11,639 nt of DNA from Methanobacteriota archaeon (GCA_005878995.1 VBME01000119.1:1-11639), one strand, 5' to 3'. Positions 1 to 6,439 are shown, counted from the first letter of the stretch. Numbers and translations are program-made. The notes: generated from the letters alone by a model not told the origin.

Positions 1-639
1 CCCGTCGGAGCCCTCGAGGAACACGGCCGACACCTGCCCCTCGGCGCGGACCTGATCCAGCCGCTGCACGTCCTTGACGAGGTCGCGAAACGGACCGGCG
101 CCTATGTTGCGCCGCCGATCCCGTACGGGGTGTGCACGACAACGCGGCCGTACCCGGGCACGGTCAGCGTGTCGGTCGACGCGCTCAAGGCGTTCGTGCG
201 GGACGTGCTAGCCGACCTCGTCCGGAATGGCGTTCGACGCGTGATGATCGTGAGCGGCCACGCGGGGCGGGAGCACATGATGGCACTCCGGGCGGCGGCC
301 CAGGAGGTCGTGGATCAGGGGACCGGCCTCAAGGCCACCGTCCTCTCCGACTACGACATCATCTACGCTTCCCACGGAATCTTGCCGGAGGGAGATGGCC
401 ACGCCGGCGCCGGCGAGACGTCTCGGATCCTGACGGCCCGCCCCGATCTGGTGAAGGGCAAGAGCCCGGCCGGGAAGAACGACATCCCCCCGTACGCCGT
501 CGTGGAGGATCCGCGGAAGTACTGGTCCGGGGTGACGGGGGACCCGTCGAAGGCGTCGAAGGCGCTCGGCCAGAAGCTCGACGACCTCGTGATCGACGAA
601 CTCGTCCGGCTCGTCGAGGAGCTCCGGCGGAGAGCGTGA
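1..639 (+). CDS. Creatininase-family amidohydrolase, 5' end outside the window
   Basis: The reading frame is open from base 1, so the N-terminus lies upstream; 212 residues are visible. They open with the family's metal-binding motif PVGALEEHGRHLPLGAD (visible residues 1-17), in which Glu6, His8 and Asp17 match the creatininase metal ligands by spacing. SGHAG follows (His87), where most members have NGHGGN. HAGAGETS (His134, Glu139) is the second signature. Known family reactions are creatinine hydrolysis and, in archaea, deformylation of ribosylated formylaminopyrimidine phosphates in flavin/F420 synthesis (ArfB). The sequence alone does not settle the substrate; an ArfB-like role is possible because creatinine use is unlikely here. 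The stop is one base before rpiA, so the two are probably cotranscribed. An internal GTG at 130 is not the real start, since the first metal motif lies upstream of it. Confidence 0.9.
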   Translation, partial: PVGALEEHGRHLPLGADLIQPLHVLDEVAKRTGAYVAPPIPYGVCTTTRPYPGTVSVSVDALKAFVRDVLADLVRNGVRRVMIVSGHAGREHMMALRAAAQEVVDQGTGLKATVLSDYDIIYASHGILPEGDGHAGAGETSRILTARPDLVKGKSPAGKNDIPPYAVVEDPRKYWSGVTGDPSKASKALGQKLDDLVIDELVRLVEELRRRA

Positions 640-640
640 C

Positions 641-1333
641 ATGGCGGCCGCGGAGGAGCTCAAGCGGAAGGCCGCCGAGGCCGCGCTCGAATATGTGAAG
701 CCGGGCATGGTCTTGGGCCTGGGGACCGGGTCGACTGCACGGCTCTTTCTCGAGGGGGTCGCCCGCCTCGTCGAGGGCGGGATGGACCTGAAAGCCGTCC
801 CCACCTCGCTCGCGACCGCGGAGGCCGCGAAGAAGCTGGGGATCTCGCTGACCTCGCTCGAGGAGAGCATGTGGCTGGACCTGTGCGTGGACGGGGCCGA
901 CGAGGTGGACCGGCGGCTCAACCTGATCAAAGGGCTCGGCGGCGCCTTGTTCCGCGAGAGGATCGTCGCCGCGGCGTCGAAGCGGTTCGTCGTGGTCGTC
1001 GACCAGTCGAAGCTCTCTTCCCGCCTCGGGACGAAGGCCCCGGTGCCCGTGGAGGCCCATCCGTTCGGCTGGAAGAACGTGTCCGCGGCGCTCCAGGCCC
1101 TCGGGGCCCAAGTCGAACTTCGCCACAAGGAGGGCGAGCCGTTCCGGACGGACAACGGGAATCATATCCTCGACGCGGCCTTCGGCCCGATCCAGGGCGC
1201 CGCAAAGCTCGCGAGCGCGATTGCGGGGATCCCCGGCGTCGTGGGCCATGGCCTATTCCTGGGGATGGCGCACGCGGTCCTGGTCGGCACCCCGAAAGGC
1301 GTCCGGACGTTGGTGCCTAGGCAAACGACTTGA
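641..1333 (+). CDS. rpiA: Ribose-5-phosphate isomerase A
   Basis: It interconverts ribose 5-phosphate and ribulose 5-phosphate in the cytoplasm, supplying ribose for nucleotide synthesis. The 230-residue length is normal for RpiA. Family motifs are in order: the phosphate-binding loop GLGTGSTA (26-33), DGADEVD (84-90), and KGLGGALFRER (97-107). Lys97 and Glu106 have the same spacing from the aspartates as the catalytic residues of the E. coli enzyme. The ATG follows the creatininase stop after one base, which implies translational coupling. The last 17 bases overlap the 3' end of the convergent regulator on the minus strand. Identification is very secure. Confidence 0.97.
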   Translation: MAAAEELKRKAAEAALEYVKPGMVLGLGTGSTARLFLEGVARLVEGGMDLKAVPTSLATAEAAKKLGISLTSLEESMWLDLCVDGADEVDRRLNLIKGLGGALFRERIVAAASKRFVVVVDQSKLSSRLGTKAPVPVEAHPFGWKNVSAALQALGAQVELRHKEGEPFRTDNGNHILDAAFGPIQGAAKLASAIAGIPGVVGHGLFLGMAHAVLVGTPKGVRTLVPRQTT

Positions 1334-1682
1334 GCTTCTTGCGGTTCGCCTCGATCCGATCGATCTTCGACTGTTCCTCGCGGTCGATCTGGGTGAGGAC
1401 TTCGGACCAGGGCGCGTTCAGTCGGTACGAATGGACGGGGCGGCCTTTCCCCTCTTTCTTGATGTCCCGCTTGTCGACCCACTTGCGCCGCCGGAGCTCT
1501 TGCATGGCGATGCTGACCTCCGGCTGCCGGAGTCCCGTCGCCTTCTCGATCTCCACGGAGGTCGTCTCGTCGCGCTTTGAAAGGAACACGAGGGTCTTCG
1601 CGATGTTCCTCGACAGGCCCGTCTCAATGAGCAGGTCCACCAGGGTTTCGTCCCGGCGGCTGAGGCGGACCTCGCGGCTCAT
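1317..1682 (-). CDS. Winged-helix transcriptional regulator
   Basis: This 121-residue basic protein is a likely DNA-binding regulator. The segment from about residue 24 to 72 reads as a winged helix: [14 protein letters not shown] is followed by a helix-turn-helix around 42-66 ([21 protein letters not shown]), then a basic wing ([19 protein letters not shown]). The tail (about 95-121) is a charged helix that could dimerise. It resembles the small archaeal TrmB/MarR-like regulators (COG4738 type), but its target and ligand are unknown. The ATG at 1680-1682 has a GGGGAG ribosome-binding sequence a few bases upstream and a clear TATA box 30-40 bp upstream. It is divergent from the ribosomal operon, so it may regulate that operon or itself, but nothing in the sequence proves this. 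Confidence 0.85.
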   Translation of the reverse strand: MSREVRLSRRDETLVDLLIETGLSRNIAKTLVFLSKRDETTSVEIEKATGLRQPEVSIAMQELRRRKWVDKRDIKKEGKGRPVHSYRLNAPWSEVLTQIDREEQSKIDRIEANRKKLKSFA

Positions 1683-1711
1683 TGTATCTCCCCGCCATTT
1701 ATTAATTTAGC

Positions 1712-1723
1712 AATATATATTTG
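1712..1723 (-). promoter_or_regulatory. TATA box of the winged-helix regulator
   Basis: Read on the minus strand this is CAAATATATATT, an unusually AT-rich run in a GC-rich genome. It lies 30-40 bp upstream of the regulator's ATG, which allows a short leader carrying GGGGAG. It is the strongest-looking TATA box in the window. Confidence 0.7.
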
Positions 1724-1808
1724 TTGCGATTCAAGCGTCCAAGTTTCTCGCGGACCGGAATATTGCACGGCGGGTTTCGCGTTCGGGGCTCGAGTCCGCA
1801 ATCATCTG

Positions 1809-1829
1809 GCTCGCGGAAATTTTCCGAGC
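1809..1829. promoter_or_regulatory. Inverted repeat upstream of the rpl44e promoter, possible operator
   Basis: The sequence GCTCG-C-GGAAA/TTTTCC-GAGC folds back on itself: five outer pairs, one bulged C, then a short AT-rich inner stem. It ends about 15 bp before the presumed rpl44e TATA box, between the divergent regulator and the ribosomal operon. A regulator-binding site is plausible from its position; the repeat is imperfect and no function is shown. Confidence 0.3.
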
Positions 1830-1842
1830 GCAAACCCAGGAA

Positions 1843-1853
1843 CCCATAAATAC
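1843..1853 (+). promoter_or_regulatory. TATA-like element of the ribosomal/translation operon
   Basis: CCCATAAATAC lies about 37-47 bp before the rpl44e ATG. The core CCATAAAT is shared with the elements before the tRNA-Glu gene and the tautomerase gene, which supports its being a promoter in this genome. The predicted start site would give a leader of roughly 15-20 bases. Confidence 0.55.
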
Positions 1854-1889
1854 GAGTTCCCCTCTGTATCGGCGCTCGGTCGCCCCTCC

Positions 1890-2177
1890 ATGAAGATGCC
1901 CCAGCGTATTCGCGGTTACTGTCCGTTCTGCAACGCGCATCGCGAGCTGGAGGTCGAGCGGGTCAAGAACCGCCCGCGGTCGGAGCTTCGCGCGGGCCAG
2001 CGGCGATTCCGACGCGTCACGGCCGGCTACGGCGGCTTCCCCCGCCCGAAGCCGGAAGGCCGCGAGAAGCCGACGAAGCGGATCCATCTCCGGTTCCGGT
2101 GCACGGTGTGCAAGAAGGCCCACCAGCGGCCTGGGATCCGCGCGAAGAAGTTCGAACTCGTGGAGGTCCACAAGTGA
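1890..2177 (+). CDS. rpl44e: 50S ribosomal protein L44e
   Basis: This is a structural protein of the large ribosomal subunit in archaea and eukaryotes. Its 95 residues match the family length. It has two zinc-binding CxxC pairs, CPFC (11-14) and CTVC (71-74), separated by a strongly basic middle with the family's RRFRR and GYGGFP-type stretches. It starts MKMPQ, as expected for L44e. It is the first gene of the operon and has its own TATA-like element. Its stop codon overlaps the GTG start of rps27e by four bases, so the two proteins are translationally coupled. Confidence 0.97.
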   Translation: MKMPQRIRGYCPFCNAHRELEVERVKNRPRSELRAGQRRFRRVTAGYGGFPRPKPEGREKPTKRIHLRFRCTVCKKAHQRPGIRAKKFELVEVHK

Positions 2178-2353
2178 TCCCGAAGCCCACGAGCCGGTTC
2201 CTCCGGGTCAAGTGCGAGGATTGCGGCAACGAGCAGGTCGTCTTCGACCGCGCCGCGAGCACGGTCTTGTGCCAGGTCTGCGGTGCCACGGTCGCGAAGC
2301 CGACGGGCGGGAAGGCCGCGATCCGAGGCGAGATCCTGGGGGTCCTCGAGTAA
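2174..2353 (+). CDS. rps27e: 30S ribosomal protein S27e
   Basis: This small-subunit zinc ribbon protein has 59 residues, normal for archaeal S27e. The start is taken as GTG 2174, which overlaps the rpl44e stop as GTGA. It gives the expected beginning (M)[13 protein letters not shown]; a longer frame upstream would only duplicate rpl44e coding sequence. The zinc ligands are Cys14, Cys17, Cys33 and Cys36. The C-terminal [18 protein letters not shown] is typical of the family. Its stop overlaps the aIF2-alpha ATG by one base (TAATG). Confidence 0.96.
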   Translation: MIPKPTSRFLRVKCEDCGNEQVVFDRAASTVLCQVCGATVAKPTGGKAAIRGEILGVLE

Positions 2354-3153
2354 TGGCGGAGGCGAAGACCGCCCGGAGCGGGTACGACTGGCCCGACGAG
2401 GGCGAGCTCGTCGTCTGTTCCGTGTCCAACGTCAAGAACTTCGGGGCCTTCGTCACGCTCGACGAATACGAGAGCAAGGAAGGCTTCATCCATATCGCCG
2501 AGGTCAGCAGCGGCTGGATCAAGTACATCCGCGACTACGTGCGCGAGGGCCAGAAGGTCGTCTGCAAAGTCCTGAAGGTCGACAAGGACAAGGGCCACAT
2601 CGACCTCTCGCTGAAAGCGGTCAACGAACATCAGCGCCGCGAGAAGATCCAGGAGTGGAAGAACGAGCAGAAGGCGGAGAACCTGCTCGGGATCGTCGCG
2701 ACCCGACTCGGGAAGACGCCGGCGGAGTGCTGGGACGAGTTCGGCTACGAGCTCCTCGATTCGTTCGGCACGCTGTACCGCGCATTCGAGGAGAGCGTGA
2801 TGGACGAACACGCCCTCGAGGACGAGGGCTTCAAGGACGCCTGGGTCAAGACGTTCGTCGAGGTCGCGCGGGAGAACATCGTCCCGCCGCACGTCATGAT
2901 CGACGGCTACGTCGAAGCGACCGACTTCTGCCCCGACGGCGCGGTCCACATCCGGGAGGCACTCACGAAGGCCGCGATGGAGTCCGACGGCGTCAGCGTG
3001 AAGGTCCAGTACATCGGGGCGCCTCGCTACCGGATCGTCGTGCGCGCGCCGGACTACAAGTCGGCGGAAGAGGAGATCCAGAAGGCCGCGAATCGGGTGA
3101 TGAAAGCCTTGACCGCGAAAGGCGGTGAGGCGAAGTTCCACCGGAAGGACTGA
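2353..3153 (+). CDS. eif2a: Translation initiation factor aIF2, alpha subunit
   Basis: This is the alpha subunit of the heterotrimeric factor that brings initiator Met-tRNA to the small ribosomal subunit. It has 266 residues, the normal length. An N-terminal S1 RNA-binding domain runs from about residue 15 to 88 (GELVVCSVSNVKNFGAFVTL through DKDKGHIDLSLK). A helical middle domain follows, and the C-terminal alpha-beta domain (about 175-260) is the part that contacts the gamma subunit in known structures. The loop GWIKYIRDYV takes the place of the phosphorylated serine region of eukaryotic eIF2-alpha. ATG 2353 is chosen because it overlaps the rps27e stop; the frame stays open upstream without family-like sequence. 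Confidence 0.97.
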   Translation: MAEAKTARSGYDWPDEGELVVCSVSNVKNFGAFVTLDEYESKEGFIHIAEVSSGWIKYIRDYVREGQKVVCKVLKVDKDKGHIDLSLKAVNEHQRREKIQEWKNEQKAENLLGIVATRLGKTPAECWDEFGYELLDSFGTLYRAFEESVMDEHALEDEGFKDAWVKTFVEVARENIVPPHVMIDGYVEATDFCPDGAVHIREALTKAAMESDGVSVKVQYIGAPRYRIVVRAPDYKSAEEEIQKAANRVMKALTAKGGEAKFHRKD

Positions 3154-3157
3154 GGCG

Positions 3158-3328
3158 ATGCGGTCCCTCCTCCAGAAGTGCGGCGCGTGCGGCCGGTACA
3201 CGCTCAAGGCGATCTGCCCGGCGTGCGGCCATGCGACGGGGAACCCGATGCCGCCCCGCTATTCTCCGGAAGACCGGTACGGCGTGTACAGGCGCAAACT
3301 TAAGCGGGCCCACGAATTGGAGAGATGA
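3158..3328 (+). CDS. nop10: H/ACA ribonucleoprotein component Nop10
   Basis: This 56-residue zinc protein belongs to the box H/ACA RNP, which makes pseudouridine in rRNA under guide RNA together with Cbf5, Gar1 and L7Ae. The zinc ribbon ligands are Cys8, Cys11, Cys20 and Cys23 (KCGACGRYTLKAICPACG). The conserved Nop10 C-terminal stretch follows, with PPRYSPEDRYGVYRR. The ATG at 3158 is four bases after the aIF2-alpha stop and gives the standard MRSLLQKC-type beginning. Finding Nop10 directly after aIF2-alpha is the usual archaeal gene order. Confidence 0.96.
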   Translation: MRSLLQKCGACGRYTLKAICPACGHATGNPMPPRYSPEDRYGVYRRKLKRAHELER

Positions 3329-3334
3329 GACACC

Positions 3335-4096
3335 ATGGACAACATCGTGATCCGGTACCTCGACCACCCGAAGCTCGACGATCCGACGTGCATCGAAGGC
3401 TTGCCCGGCATCGGGAACGTCGGCAAGCTCGCCGCGGAACACCTGAAGGACGAGCTGAAGGCGGTCAAGTTCGCGGAGATCTTCTCGAAGTACTTCCCGC
3501 CCCAGGTCCTCGTGCAGGAAGATGGGCAAGTCAAGCTCGTCAACAACGAGATGCACTACGTGAAGCGAGGCGCGGGGAAGGACCTCGTCCTCATCACGGG
3601 GGACTACCAAGGCCTCACGCCCGAGGGGCAGTACGAGCTCAGCGATTTCATCTTGCGGGAGCTGAAGAAGCTCGGCGTCCGCCGCGTGTTCACGCTCGGC
3701 GGGTACGGGATGGGCCGGATCGTCACGAAGCCTCGCGTGCTGGGCGCCGCGACGGGCATCGATCTCGTGAAGGAGATGGAGAAGTACGGCGTGGTGTTCT
3801 CGCGCGGCGAGCCCGGCGCGGGGATTGTCGGCGCGAGTGGCTTGCTCCTAGGCCTGGGCCGCCTGTACGATATGAACGCCGTCTGCCTCATGGGCGAGAC
3901 GTCCGGCTACTTCGTCGACCCGAAGTCCGCGCAGGCCGTGCTCGACGTGCTCACGAAGTACCTCGGGATCGAGATCTCCTTCAACGAACTCGAGGCGAAG
4001 GCGAAGCAGATCGACCAGATCACCTCGAAGCTGAAAGACATCGAGGCCGCGCCGGAGCCTCCGGACAAGCGCGAGGACCTCGGCTACATTGGCTGA
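3335..4096 (+). CDS. PAC2-family protein, proteasome assembly chaperone-like
   Basis: This 253-residue protein of the PAC2 fold (COG2047) usually follows Nop10 in archaea. The N-terminal signature is GLPGIGNVGKLAAEHL (about 23-38). A conserved GDYQGLTPEGQYELSDFIL follows near 89-107, then TLGGYGMGRIV and GIVGASGLLLGLG, the glycine-rich core. The archaeal homologue PbaB binds and helps assemble proteasome components; whether this copy does so is inferred from family. The C-terminus (about 220-253) is a charged helix, possibly coiled. The ATG follows the nop10 stop by six bases, so it is the last gene of the operon. Confidence 0.92.
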   Translation: MDNIVIRYLDHPKLDDPTCIEGLPGIGNVGKLAAEHLKDELKAVKFAEIFSKYFPPQVLVQEDGQVKLVNNEMHYVKRGAGKDLVLITGDYQGLTPEGQYELSDFILRELKKLGVRRVFTLGGYGMGRIVTKPRVLGAATGIDLVKEMEKYGVVFSRGEPGAGIVGASGLLLGLGRLYDMNAVCLMGETSGYFVDPKSAQAVLDVLTKYLGIEISFNELEAKAKQIDQITSKLKDIEAAPEPPDKREDLGYIG

Positions 4097-4106
4097 GCGC
4101 GCCGCG

Positions 4107-4118
4107 AAATCTCTATAC
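4107..4118 (+). promoter_or_regulatory. Candidate promoter of the DUF835 gene
   Basis: AAATCTCTATAC starts eleven bases after the PAC2 stop codon, and its centre is about 35 bp before ATG 4149. The spacing suits a TATA box with a short leader. It is one reason to prefer ATG 4149 over the in-frame TTG at 4089. Confidence 0.45.
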
Positions 4119-4148
4119 GCCCGACGGGGCCTTATCCCGCCCACAGGG

Positions 4149-4850
4149 ATGGGCGACGACGACAAGCGGAAGGCCTTTCTGAAAGGGTTCGAAGAAGGGC
4201 TGAAGGCCGCGTGGCGGGAAATCGGTTCCTTGACGACCCGTGGATACTCCTCGACCGAACTGATGGTGATGGCGAAGTCGAAGATGGCGGTCCTCTACCG
4301 CGACGTCGAGGCGATGGAGTCCCGCCTCGTTGAGGAGGAAGGAATCCCCGTCGTCGGCGGCGGCGAGATGCCCACGCGCAAAGATATCGGACGCCGCGGC
4401 GCCTATCTCGTGCGGGAGCCGAAAGCGGAGCGGGTCTTCGAGCTGTTCGCGGACCTAATGCGAGACGAGGCCCGCGGCCTATGCATCACCCGCATTCATC
4501 CCGACGACGCCCGCACGCGCTATCCTCTGGGCGACGCGGGGTTCATCTGGCTCTCGAAATCCGCGGGCAAGAAGGGCGAGGACATGGCGGTCGCGGAGCC
4601 GACGGCGCTGGTCGACATCGCCTCCGCGATCGCGGAGTTCGCGGCCGATGGCGGGAACGCGGCCGTGTTGCTCGAGGGATTGGAGTACCTGATCTCGCAG
4701 AACGGCTTCGCGTCCACGATGCGGTTCCTCCAGAAAGTCAACGAGAAAATCGTTCTCAACGACTCCTACCTGCTCATCTCCGCGAACCCCGCGGCGATGA
4801 AGGAGCAAGAGTATCGGCTCCTCGCGAAAGAGGTCGCGGGAGAAATCTGA
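4149..4850 (+). CDS. DUF835-domain protein
   Basis: It has 233 residues in two parts. Residues 1-66 are mostly helical (KAFLKGFEEGLKAAWREIG, then a charged helix through RDVEAMESRL). From about residue 84 to 230 the sequence matches DUF835: GAYLVREP, GLCITRIHPDDARTRYP, FIWLSK, a central LLEGLEYLISQNGF, and a final SYLLISANPAAM. DUF835 has no known biochemical role; it is widespread in Euryarchaeota, often attached to sensor or signalling domains, so a regulatory role is possible. An in-frame TTG at 4089 would add 20 residues, but that stretch overlaps PAC2 and covers a probable TATA box, so ATG 4149 is preferred. It ends four bases from the convergent membrane gene. Confidence 0.85.
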   Translation: MGDDDKRKAFLKGFEEGLKAAWREIGSLTTRGYSSTELMVMAKSKMAVLYRDVEAMESRLVEEEGIPVVGGGEMPTRKDIGRRGAYLVREPKAERVFELFADLMRDEARGLCITRIHPDDARTRYPLGDAGFIWLSKSAGKKGEDMAVAEPTALVDIASAIAEFAADGGNAAVLLEGLEYLISQNGFASTMRFLQKVNEKIVLNDSYLLISANPAAMKEQEYRLLAKEVAGEI

Positions 4851-4854
4851 AACC

Positions 4855-5490
4855 TTACCGGCTTGGCGCCGCGGTCGTGCGCATCGTTTTGCGACGTTCT
4901 GCCCGTGCGGATCGCATCAACGAGACCAGGAAGAGTACCGTCAGGACTTCCACGATTTTCGAGATCAGGCCGAGCGCATCGACCTCCTCGATGGTTCCGA
5001 TCGGCCAGATGGACACGGTCCGCGTGACGACATAGGCCGCGATCAGGAATCCCGTGATGCCGAGCCACGCAGGGTCGAGCTCGCGGCGGGTGTACGGGAT
5101 CACGAACGCGGCCGCGACCTGAAGGCCCGCGAATACGCCGAAGAACGCCGCGGGGAACGGCTCGTTGAGATGGTCGTTGAGCGCATACAGATGGAGAGAG
5201 CCGTCTGCGAGAAATAGGAACGACACGAGGTACCGTTTCGCCATCTCCGCGTCGCTGAAGATCTCGGGAAAGTTGTCATAGGCCACCCCAATCGTAGCGA
5301 AGGCTACGCCAAACATTGTGAGGAAGATCCGGAGGGAAAACGTGGCCGAAGAGCCGTGCCCGCCCGAACCGCTCCCGAGCTCGAAGAGCCCGAGCAGGTC
5401 CGCGAGCCACCCGGTCAGGATGACGATGACACCGGAAACGAAAAACGCGAGCTCGGTGATCGTCGGCTTCGCGCGACGCATCCGCGCCAT
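4855..5490 (-). CDS. Six-helix membrane protein of unknown function
   Basis: I do not recognise this 211-residue protein. Hydrophobic segments near residues 12-36, 51-71, 88-104, 112-132, 141-161 and 175-195 suggest six membrane spans. A Gly/Ser-rich loop with a histidine (39-48) lies between the first two. The stretch around helix 3 carries polar residues in or beside the membrane (Asp96, His100, Asp106, His107), which could bind metal or protons. The tail is strongly basic (RSARAERRKTMRTT), so by the positive-inside rule the C-terminus is probably cytoplasmic. ATG 5490 is used; a second ATG three codons later is equally possible. It is convergent with the DUF835 gene and divergent from tRNA-Glu. 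Confidence 0.75.
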   Translation of the reverse strand: MARMRRAKPTITELAFFVSGVIVILTGWLADLLGLFELGSGSGGHGSSATFSLRIFLTMFGVAFATIGVAYDNFPEIFSDAEMAKRYLVSFLFLADGSLHLYALNDHLNEPFPAAFFGVFAGLQVAAAFVIPYTRRELDPAWLGITGFLIAAYVVTRTVSIWPIGTIEEVDALGLISKIVEVLTVLFLVSLMRSARAERRKTMRTTAAPSR

Positions 5491-5553
5491 CGAAGCGCGA
5501 GGTTCGCAAGTAGTTTCCGGTTCGCCCCGAGGGAGGACACCGCGGCTCCAAAA

Positions 5554-5564
5554 GGATTTATGGC
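5554..5564. promoter_or_regulatory. TATA-like element before tRNA-Glu, possibly bidirectional
   Basis: GGATTTATGGC lies centred 29 bp before the first base of tRNA-Glu, the right distance for an archaeal TATA box. Its reverse complement GCCATAAATCC is identical over 11 bases to the element before the tautomerase gene at 10059. Read toward the minus strand it could therefore also serve the membrane-protein gene, with a leader of about 40 bases. Confidence 0.6.
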
Positions 5565-5587
5565 TTCCTCGACTAACCGGCCGTTCC

Positions 5588-5662
5588 GCTCCCGTAGTCT
5601 AGTCCGGTCAAGGATCGGGGCCTTTCGAGCCTCAGACGCGGGTTCGAATCCCGCCGGGAGCA
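5588..5662 (+). tRNA. trnE: tRNA-Glu (UUC)
   Basis: This is a 75-base cloverleaf with no intron. The acceptor stem GCTCCCG pairs with CGGGAGC, and A is the discriminator. The D stem GTCT pairs with GGAT (two G-U type pairs) around loop AGTCCGGTCAA. The anticodon stem GGGGC/GCCTC holds loop CTTTCGA, giving anticodon TTC. The variable loop is AGAC, and the T stem GCGGG/CCCGC closes loop TTCGAAT. CCA is not encoded. A TATA-like element lies 29 bp upstream. The 3' end of the gene is one half of the 16-bp att repeat. Confidence 0.96.
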
Positions 5663-5663
5663 T
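5648..5663. repeat. attL: 16-bp direct repeat at the tRNA-Glu 3' end
   Basis: ATCCCGCCGGGAGCAT covers the end of the T arm, the acceptor 3' strand, the discriminator and one further base. An exact copy lies at 6665-6680. tRNA 3' ends are the usual attachment sites of archaeal tyrosine integrases, and the end of an integrase gene lies just before the second copy, so this is read as an integration junction. Confidence 0.75.
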
Positions 5664-5686
5664 CATCCCGGAGGAGACGCCCCTTG

Positions 5687-5720
5687 GGCCGGGGAACAAC
5701 GCCGGCCTCCTCTTTCTGAT
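5687..5720 (+). terminator. Possible terminator after tRNA-Glu
   Basis: GGCCGG and CCGGCC form a six-pair stem around a nine-base loop, followed by a pyrimidine-rich tract ending TCTTTCTGAT. It is placed to stop tRNA transcription. If the element model is right, it belongs to the inserted DNA. The rest of 5664-5849 has no convincing coding frame. Confidence 0.35.
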
Positions 5721-5849
5721 TTTCCGACTCGTTGAGGACGGCTTGTGGGCCCAGCACCTTCAAACGCTGCCACCAGCATTCCGCCTAGGGGACGAGGACG
5801 TCGCGCTGTCACAAGCGCGGGTCGGCCGTCCCGGGGGGGAGTGGAGACG

Positions 5850-6392
5850 ATGACTGAGTGGTATTGCAACCGGTGCGGATATCTGAACCGCGAGGACGAT
5901 TCGCAGTGCAGAAATTGTGCTCGGAGCCGCGAAGTGACTTTCGGAAGCGTTCGCGAGATCCCCTTGAGGAGAAGCCGAGGCGCTCCCGAAAGAAAACCGC
6001 CGACGGTCTGGGGTGGCGTCCTTCTCATCTTCATTGGCCTTTTCATTACCGTCTGCACGTACTCGGCAGCGAGCGGCGCCGGTGGTGGCATCTATCTCAT
6101 TGCCTTTGGGCCGGTCATTGCTGGTATCGTCAGAATCATCCGTGCCCTCGAGGTCCCGAAATCGAATGCGACGGGGTCGGCCCCGCCCCGGGGCTATCAG
6201 TTCAAACCGCACGAAAAGGTCCGCATCCTCTCAAATCGCTTCCGAGAGAAAGGCGCTCCCGTTGGTTCGATCGGTTACGTGATCGAGAAGTGGGCGGATA
6301 ATCTTTGGGAAGTCGAAGTCTCGCGCGTGGATGGAACTGCAATCGCCCGGTTCGTAGTAAGGCCGGAAGACATTGAACTCGCCGAGGGATAG
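5850..6392 (+). CDS. RanBP2-type zinc finger membrane protein with SH3-like C-terminal domain
   Basis: It has 180 residues. Positions 4-23 fit the RanBP2/NZF zinc-finger pattern exactly: W-x-C-x2-C-x3-N-x6-C-x2-C (Trp4, Cys6, Cys9, Asn13, Cys20, Cys23). A basic linker precedes two hydrophobic segments, about 53-72 and 80-97, joined by a glycine-rich turn. The C-terminal third (about 116-178) has a small beta-barrel character, with GSIGYVIEKW-DNLWEVEV and RFVVRPEDIEL resembling the DUF4926/SH3-like family. Finger and tail probably face the cytoplasm. ATG 5850 follows GTGGAGACG, a fair ribosome-binding sequence. It lies inside the tRNA-Glu att repeats and is less GC-rich than its neighbours, so it looks like element cargo. 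Function unknown. Confidence 0.8.
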   Translation: MTEWYCNRCGYLNREDDSQCRNCARSREVTFGSVREIPLRRSRGAPERKPPTVWGGVLLIFIGLFITVCTYSAASGAGGGIYLIAFGPVIAGIVRIIRALEVPKSNATGSAPPRGYQFKPHEKVRILSNRFREKGAPVGSIGYVIEKWADNLWEVEVSRVDGTAIARFVVRPEDIELAEG

Positions 6393-6439
6393 ACTGGGGG
6401 GCTTTCAGCTCGCGAGTAGGCTACCAACATCGAGGAAAA

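Noticed and set aside
208..1249. Two long minus-strand frames opposite the creatininase and rpiA genes
   Set aside because: Both genes on the plus strand have clear catalytic motifs; the antisense products are Arg/Pro/Ser-rich with no recognisable domain.
2017..3207. Open frame of 396 codons on the minus strand opposite rps27e, aIF2-alpha and nop10
   Set aside because: It lies antisense to securely identified genes and has no motif. Long antisense frames are expected in GC-rich codon use.
3325..4182. Long arginine-rich plus-strand frame over the PAC2 gene
   Set aside because: It is a +1/+2 shadow of the PAC2 gene, with low-complexity Arg/Gly composition and no family signature.
5664..5849. 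A gene between tRNA-Glu and the zinc-finger gene
   Set aside because: Upstream extension of the zinc-finger frame to 5745 lacks family-like sequence and a ribosome-binding site; ATG 5850 gives the zinc finger directly at the N-terminus.
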